Shown: piece by piece, positions 41,001 through 50,000 of the stretch
Layout of the letters: every line of letters starts with the position of its first letter
Position numbering within the stretch: the stretch's first letter is position 1
Assembly (NCBI GenBank): GCA_003260075.1
Contig: QLIY01000137.1
Coordinates: forward strand, 9,523 to 73,522
Length of the DNA: 64,000 nt
DNA from: Phallusia mammillata
Lineage: Eukaryota > Chordata > Ascidiacea > Phlebobranchia > Ascidiidae
Direction: 5' to 3'
Position numbers and translations under genes: made by a program
The notes under the pieces: generated by a model
What the model was told of the DNA's origin: nothing
What the model saw: only the letters and a program-made list of their open reading frames with translations
Database searches by the model: none

Positions 41001-44000
41001 TAAACACATATTTTCAACACATTTGAAGAACATAATTTGTCAACAGAAAAACATATTACTTGTTGCTTTTTCGTTTCCTTCTGGCAGTTTTAAATCACTG
41101 GGTGGAATAAGATCCATGACTTCAGGAAAGTGGTCACAACCACTGGCGAGGGGCAGTTGGGGGGCTTGGTCGGGCTCCTGAGGGGGAACCACCATAGGCA
41201 GTGACTGAGTAGGCACCCTTGGGGGCACTTGCTCAGGGGTGGGTGAAGCAACCTTGATAAATGCAAACATATTCAATTTAGACATAAAACAAAAAATTGC
41301 AGGAAAAAGTATAGATAAAAAGCGACATGCTTTATATTTTAAACGTTTCGGCAAATGCTTATGCCATGATCAGTGATATGAAAGCCACATCAGTTAAACC
41401 CATTTATATACACTTGAGTCACATGAAGGAATGATAAAAAGGTGCGAAACAAGCGTCACATAAAAAACAATAAATCTATCATGTCGCTTTTTAAGTCTAT
41501 TTGGGTCGTTATTTTCAACTTATGAACAGATCCGTATGTAGTGTTCCAAAGTACTATGCGCTAGTAGGTCTTAGAGGGATTTTTCATACAAGTCATCGCA
41601 GAGGGAAAGGTAAGGACAACAAGTATACACAGAATATTGCAGTAAAGACATTCATTGTTATATGGTGAGTTTACATGATTTCTATTTTTCACACCTGGGA
41701 AGTTTCAGGAGGGAGGGACAAAAAGTTATGAGGGAAATCAAGAAGAAGTCGGACAATGGCAGTGTGACCTCCTTTGGAAGATTCAAGTAACATTGTTGAT
41801 CCATCTTTTAACTATTAAACAAAAAAAATGTCAGATAAAGAATAAATAGTTAAAGCCCCCCCCCCAAGTCGGACAATGGCAGTGTGACCTCCTTTGGAAG
41901 ATTCAAGTAACATCGTTGATCCATCTTTTAACTATTAAACAAAAAAAATGTCACATAAAGAATAACTAGTTAAAATTCACTTAATCTTTATCACAGTAAA
42001 GTTGCCTATTCAAGACACCTCATTATGTCATTCATTGCAGTTTTGTGTGGTGTTACACACTGAATGTTTGTGGACTTATATGGTTGACATACCGTTTGTG
42101 TTGGGTCAGCACCCTGGCAAAGCAGAAGCTCCACCACAGAGAGATGTCCACACACACAAGCAAGAGACAGAACACTGTGTTCGTTATTCTTGGTTGTTCG
42201 ATTTACGTCGGCTCCTGCATGAAAAACAATTAACAAATCTGCAAGACTAGGTCACAAATAAGCAGCCTTAGCAATTTTGCTAAATTTAGTACTATAGGCA
42301 AGACTTTTCAGATTTATCAGTTTAAACATGTACAAGAAAACAATAAACAAAACATAAATAAATAAAAGTCCTGTTAAGTCAGCTTAACATTTGCAAGTGG
42401 CAACAACTTGTTTCAAACACAGTAACCCTTGTAAAAGTTATCTCAAAAAAACATCAATCAGAAAAGAGAATGTAACAATATGTTAAAAAGGGTGAACAAG
42501 TGATTGAAATGTTTCTCTACCCATTTTGGCTTGATCAGTATTTACTCTTACACAAAACACAACTTTTACTGGGCAGGGAATGTTGAAATACAAACCTCTG
42601 GAGATAAGGAATTGAACAGTACAGAGATGACCAGCTCGCGCTGCTTTCATCAGCGGCGTTCGACCACCTTCAGTTTCATGTTCAAGGTCAGCTCCAGCAG
42701 CTAGAAGAACATCAGCCACATCCGTGTGACCATGTTCACATGCATACGACAGAGCAGTGTCACCACTAGAGGTAGTAGCGTTGACATTGGCACCTAAACA
42801 GCAAACAATGTTTTGTAAAAACAAAAAATGGAACTCATAGGTGGCATTCCTAAGTTTTGATAATTTATATGTTTTATACCCTATTTAATGATTTGCTTTA
42901 TACACTATTTGACCTACAATTACGATTGTTTTCACAAGCAAAAACGAATGGGTCTCCACACACATGTATACGGCTTTATGAATATTTTTTGATTTCATAA
43001 GGACTAATAAAAAATAAAAAAAGCATTTTCAAAAAGTGTATAGCAAGTGAAAACATGTCAGCTTTTGAAAACCTTGGATGTTGCGTGATTGGTGCAACAA
43101 GTAAAACAACATAATTTTCAACAGTAATCAGATTCAAACCTTTTTGTATGAGGAATTTAACCAGGTCAAGTTGTCCTTCCTGTGCTGCCTCCATTAGTGG
43201 GGTGGAACAACCGGTTTCAATATTTCCACCGGCTCTTACAAGGAGCTCTGCACACTCTAGAAATCCTCCACAACAAGCGAGTGTCAAAGCAGTTTCTTGC
43301 GTCTCCTCAGTTTTTGCATTGACATTGGCATCTGGTTTAGAAACACAAGTCGTATATATACCTTAATGTCTATTGACCAGGCATGCAAAACACATTATTT
43401 TCTTCTTTTCCAAGATCAAATCCCCACATTTTTAATGGATATTTTTTGTTACCGTATTTGTTACCGTATTTACTCGATTGTAAGCCGGGCTTATATTGTT
43501 TTTTAGCTGCCGTTTGTGCGGCTTATACCATTTTAATATATACCGAAATTATTTCTATACTCCAACATTTAAATTATTTGGGGTTCAAAACATGTATGCG
43601 TGTACAGATTATACGTCGATATACATTCTGTTGGGTACAATTATCAAAGTGAGTAACAGATATGGGCAAATAGTCATACCATATAACAACAGAAAGATGT
43701 ATTAGGAAACAATCATATCTAAAATTCCAGCGTGCGGCTTACAATCGAGGGCGGCTTATTATTTTTTAACACCTCAACATGCGGCTTACAATCAAGTAAA
43801 TACGGTAGTTGGCCAATCCAAAAAATTAAATGGGTAGTTTAAATTTTGTGTCAAATTCAATTTTATTTTGCTTCAAACAGTTATTGAGGTAAAACATAAA
43901 ATGACAAACAGAAAGATTTTGATTTCTACTACCTTAAAGTTTTTTTCAATGACGCAGTATTGTACATCATGTATTTGCATACATTCGTATCCATGACTCA

Positions 44001-47000
44001 GCAAAAATTATGACCAAGTATGTTGTCAGCACTTTTAGTCATTTTTTACTGTAGGTGCGTAATAAATCTTGCATACCCACTCACTTTAAATCATGAAAGT
44101 GCCCACCTGCTTTTTTATGCAACTGATGTCATAAACAAATGTTTAACACAAATCTTACACTACGAAAACAAAGGTTTTGGCAGCAAAATAATATACAACA
44201 TGGTCCATTTTATCTGTACAATTCACACTCAGTGACTTGACAAAGGTGTAAAACAAAGTATATTTAGACTTACTCTTGGCAAGGAGGAGTGCAACCATTT
44301 CCTCATGTCCCTCCCTCGCTGCTTCCATAAGTGGAGTGTAACCTTCATCATTTACTTCTTCCAGGGCTGCCCCTCGTTCAATAAGCAGCTCAGCTAATTC
44401 CACATGACCACCACAAGCTGCGAGGGTCAGAGGGGATTCAAAACTGTCTGCTGGCATGTTCACTTGGGCACCAGAATCCAACAGCAGTCTTGCAACTTCA
44501 ACATGGCCATCCTACAAAAAATATTGGTTACCAGTAAACCCAATGACCCAATTGAAAGTTACTTTATTCAGATTGGTTTTACATGAAACAGTTCCTAAAC
44601 CATGTGAACAAACATATAACTGCCAAACAGAAAAAAATCCCAAGTGAGAATGAACATAATCGTAAGTTTGTTTGTATTTTTTTGTTCTGGAAAAAATGGG
44701 CAGTGCCAGACATTAAGACAAGCAAAGAAGGAAATGTTCAGCATCTGAACAACTTGTAATAAATGCCCATCATTTTTATGTCTAAATACAAAACTCGTCA
44801 CTGCAGTTTTCAAAAATATGCTGACCTATCATTTATTACTCAAATGTGGGCTTTGCTTGGTGACAGGCTGATTTGGTATAACGCCTTTAATGGGCCTGAT
44901 GTGGTATGATTTACATACGTGATATTTATAATATAGTCAGCATGCCTAGTTGGGCATATTCATTGGATGCCTGACTCTCTACAACACAACACTCATAGTC
45001 TAAGGGTTGAGCATTCACATTCAAGTACAAAAAAAATTGTTTACCAGTGGCCCTAATACTGCATAGCTGTTTTACATGCAAATGTATTTTTGTTTGTTTT
45101 TTACTTACCATTGATGCTTCCATGAGGGCAGTGTGCATTTCATCTGTTTTGTGTTCCTGGTCAGCTCCAGCTTGTAATAAGAATCGAACCATTTGGAGGT
45201 GACCTAAAATATGCAGATAATCTTAAAACCATAATTTAAACGCAGCATAATATAAAAACCAAAATGTCATGTTATTTTATCACAGGTTACATTGAGTACT
45301 TGGTTTTCTTTAAATCGCATAGCTAAATAGTTCATATATTAGTCTAAATTCAAACAAACAATGCAAAAAATGTGTTGTACCTTTGTAACAGGCAAGGGTA
45401 AGTGCTGATTCTTTAAACTCATTAGAGTGGGTGTTAATTCCTGCTCCACATTCAAGGAGAATGGCAGCCACATTGACATGGCCACCAGAGGCTGCCTCCA
45501 TGAGGGGTGTATGTCCATTTTCATTGTGACATTCAAGTTTTGCACCAGCATCAACCAAAAGCTTCACAACGTCTTCGTAACCACCACAACATGCATATGT
45601 TAGTGCTGTGTTGCCTGTAAGATAGTGACAATAGTATTTTGCTTGACTAATGATAATTTCGCCAACATGCCATAAACCAAACAAAGACAATTTGAACATA
45701 TACTTGAAGCACTTAAGACTTCTGCTAAATGAACAAAAATGCACATAAACATTTGTGACAATTTAAAAACAAACTGCAAATTTCCAGTCAAACTGTTCCA
45801 AATTTTCAAATGTTGTTGAAGGATGACACTCAAGCTTGAGGACAAAACATTTTGACAAGCACTTTGGTGATAGAGTAGACAACCCACACTTAACAGTACC
45901 TGTGGTTGAAGTGGCGTTGACATCAGCTCCGTGGGCTAACAAGAGCTTAACAATATCTGTGTAGCCCCCAGAGGCTGCTTCCATCAGGGGTGTACAATCC
46001 CCTTTAGCCCCACAGTCCTCTACATTGGCATGCATGGCTAACAGCACCTAAAAAACAATATGGAATTGCTTGATAAGCTTTGGCATAGGCACATACCGAA
46101 TGGAAAAGTGAAAAAGGATCCTTTGAAACCAACGAAAAAAGTAATTTTTTTAATGTTTTGAAAAACATCATGGGATTTAAACTATCTTCAAATGACTGGA
46201 GTCCATGCATAACCATCACATACAACTGATTTTGAAAGTCATATTTCTAACACATATCAGAACAAATATTTGGTTTCATTTAAACTGCAAGGCTGAAAAA
46301 AGTTTGGAAGAAAAATTGTGAGTGAAATATTTGGAAAAATAAACTTGATAAAGCAAGTGCCTTGGTAAGCTGGTGGTTAAGAGTAGAAAGAAAAGAAGAG
46401 TTGATTTTATGTCGAAGTCGAAGACTGTGCTCGGAAGTAAGGTAAGTCGCTTCATCAGAGTATGGAGGAACAGAAAGAAGAACCTGTTGTATGACGAGAA
46501 GATAAATAAAAAAACAGTTTTAAAGAGACCATTTTCAAAGGCAAGTTACAAACAAATAATGAATTTCAAAAAGTAGTATTAACTGTTGCTAAGAAAATGT
46601 AATGTGTGATTTTGTGGTCTATAGCCAAGCAGTATGAGCACTTACAATAAGATTGGTACTGACTAAGCATTAAAAGTGCCACTAAAATTTAAAAAAATCA
46701 TCTATTGTCTTAAAGAGCAAAAGTCCAAAGTACACCACAACAAACAAAAATATATTTGCAATAACTCGCCTTATGTCATACTCATTTATTCTTGCTCAAA
46801 AAGTCCAAATAGAGATTTAAAAACAAGGCAAACAATTTGTAATTATGTTTTAGGGCATTATTTTCCAAAATCATTTAACAAAATTATCCAAATCATATCG
46901 ACACACATCCAAATCATTTAAACCTTTGGGAGTAATACCAAGCTATTACAGTGGAAGTCACAACATTGGGCATTTCCACCACAAAATGGGAAATGACCCC

Positions 47001-50000
47001 ATTCAATTTGACACCATATTTTCACGCCATTCTCCACACACAAACCCCTACATTAGTGGGAAGGGACACATCCTGGACATCACAAATCTCACACCAAAAG
47101 TTTTGAAACCTATACACATCATTGTCTATAATGTTAAATGCTAAGGTGCTGAGAATAGAACAGTACATTTTTTTCAAGATTTGTTCACAGACAGTTATTG
47201 TCAAAAAGTAACCTAACCAGATATATTTGTTACATTTAAAACATGCTAAAGCACAGATCACACCAACACAACAAACTTTGGTAAAGCTAGCTAAGAGATA
47301 TGGTATAGGCTGAAAGAAGCACAATGAAACAATACATACAGAAGGGAATAACCAAAGCCAAAGTAACAGAACAGAAAAGGCACAAAAACATCATTTCTCA
47401 AAGTTTGTGTTACAGTGAAAACAAGTAAGCGAAAAACTGTTCCCTGTATAAAAGCAGTCAAATTGGCAAATGGAAAATAATTTGTGCTGGACATATAAGA
47501 GTATTTTCAGTCAGCTTACCTCTACTAGCTCGTAGTAGCCAGCTGAGCAGGCCAAGGAAAGAAGACTCTCACCATCTTCTGTTGTCTCATTTGCACTTCG
47601 CCCTTCACACAGCAACTTGCGAACAGTATTTACATCACCCTCACTACACGCCTCTACCAGTGTTCTACAAAAAGTGCAAAGTTCAGTAAAAAGATGTACA
47701 TTACTTGTGAACAACATATTTTTGTGATGACTACAGTTGGACATATTAGACTAAAGTGTCACTTTAATGTGAAATTACAGATTGCTCATACTAAGGTTTC
47801 CAGCAACATGAGACATGTCTGTTTATTTTGAAGAAAATGTCCTTGATAGCCTATGTTTTTTAAAAACATATAAATTTAAGGCATATATATGTATAAAATT
47901 GAGGCATATATATATATACCAAATTGTCATCACATCTTTGTTTATCAATGAAAGAAACTGAACGAGCAGCTTTCTTTGCAAGGCCAATACACATGGAATT
48001 GCACTCAGTGTATGCCCAAAACAAATAAAATATCAATGATCCTAAATAAACAATGTTAAAAATTCCATTTAACTCTACAGTTGGTGAGTGAAATTACTAA
48101 TTCCTGAGGTTATAGGACCTGAAATTCCAGCATATCTGCTCATTCGAAACTTCTTGTGAACAAGATTTCTTACCCACATGAAATTTTTGACAAAATACAA
48201 TACTTTTTGGAAATAAAAAACATATGCACACATGTACAAGGCTATATCTACAACCCGTAGTAGAATCAGAAAAATTATTGACACTAAATGTTTTGTGAGA
48301 TTTCCCAAACATAGAACATTTAGTCCAGTGGTTCTCAAACTTTTTTATTGTCGGGGCCAAATGGTATTTTTTAAGTGTGTAGAGAGCCGCAAAAAAGCGA
48401 AACCTTGAGAAAATCACTAAAGATTATTACTTTGAAAGCTAAAATAGCAATGTTTGGTGGTTTTCTGAGGTCTGGTGCGAGCCGCAAAATAAGTAGTTGG
48501 GAGCCGCATGCTGCCCCGAAAACCGAGTTTGAGAACCACTGATTTAGTCTAAAACTTTTATAGTTGGAGATTTTCAATTATGCGCATCCAGACAAAATTC
48601 AGGAATGGCTTGAATTATTTATCAGAAATGCATGCACTCTGAATATCGATTAATAATGAGGCAAGGCATTACATCATTGAAGAAAAGTTAAACACTTAAC
48701 TCACTGACATGGTAAATTTAAAAAATTTAGGATTTTAAAATGCCTCTGGTCACAGAACAAAGTAAAACGTTTTCAGAGAAATTCCCAATTACCTACAGGA
48801 GCAACATTTATCAAGTTTGTAGTTTTTTTGTGTGTGTTTGATTGTTTTACATTAAACATGGCTCCACATGCTACCTACAAACCATGAGTTAAAATCTGGC
48901 ACATTCAAACAACAGTGCAAGTTGTTTTCAAACCAGAAATGTCAAGTCACAGTGATGATTATGAAGTTTGTTTTTTGTTACTGCATAAAGTAAAGAACAT
49001 TGAAATTACAAGTAAGATAAAGATTTTTTAAAATATTTTCTATCTTTCATAGATTGCAATCTGCCAATTTTTAAAATATGATAGGAGCAGAAATGATACA
49101 TCAATTCAAATTTATGCAGGTCAAGTCTAATTTACATATTCCACAACATGACATCAAACAAAGCAAGATGATAGTTTACAATTAGGGTTATGCAGAGAAT
49201 ATAGAGATGAGTTTTACCTTTCTTGAGAATGTTCATTGGCAGCTTCATTTTCTGTTTTCATTTTTGACAAAGCAGCAGCTGCTTCATCCAGTGCACACGA
49301 TACAGATGAGGAAAGTCGCTTTAAAACTTCGGGGTCAGCAAATGCCTTGCCGTCGGATGTGGATAACTTTCCAATGCCTATTTAAAAATGGGTTATAAAT
49401 AAGACAACTTAGCACCACATATCCAGTGTATATAACTGCAAGAATTCATGTAGATTTTTAACATATACAGTAAACCTTGGGTAGTCTGAACTCTTTGAAT
49501 GAAAAAACTTGGCCAGATTATGCGAAGATCTGGTCTAACCAATTTTGTTTAGTTCATGGCTAATCACAGTATAAATCATTTGATCCAAATTAACTGCACT
49601 TGGTTAAACCAAGGTCTACTGTATAGACCCTAATTTTATTTAGCACATGGTCACAAATATTTTAGTTAAGCTACAGGAAATTCCTGCAAGTAAAGCCTAA
49701 GCATGGAATGTTGACTATGTTATGCTTAGACTTGCAGTCAAAGCTTATTTGGACAGTCTGGAATAAGCTATATTTTCTATTCAAATTGGCAAACTGTCTG
49801 GCGAGGTGACCAACAAATAATGTTTGTGCAAATTTTTTGTCTTACCTGCAGCTTCAAGCAATGCTTCCAGTCTTGCTTGTGTCTCAGCATCCACTGATAT
49901 TTGGTCATCACTTGCTCCGTCACTAAGTGATGCCTGACCTGTGGCGGCCAGGAGAGCAAGCTTGGAAGCAAGAGCAGATGTGTCACTGCCGAAGCTTTCT

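Larger units (their letters stand above)
41695..47664 (-). other. Mask gene, coding exons 4-12: first ankyrin-repeat array
   Basis: Exons 47520..47664, 45900..46047, 45381..45614, 45109..45203, 44274..44511, 43140..43331, 42596..42793, 42093..42214, 41695..41811. About fifteen ankyrin repeats: E-A-C-S-E-G-D-V-N-T-V-R-K-L-L opens the array, and repeats such as N-G-H-T-P-L-M-E-A-A-S-G-G-H-V-N-V-A and D-E-G-Y-T-P-L-M-E-A-A-R-E-G-H-E-E-M-V-A follow. The match to vertebrate ANKHD1/ANKRD17 is strong and continuous (for example H-S-N-E-F-K-E-S-A-L-T-L-A-C-Y-K-G). The terminal exon 41695..41811 has a broken second copy of its 5' part at 41866-41931. Confidence 0.97.
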
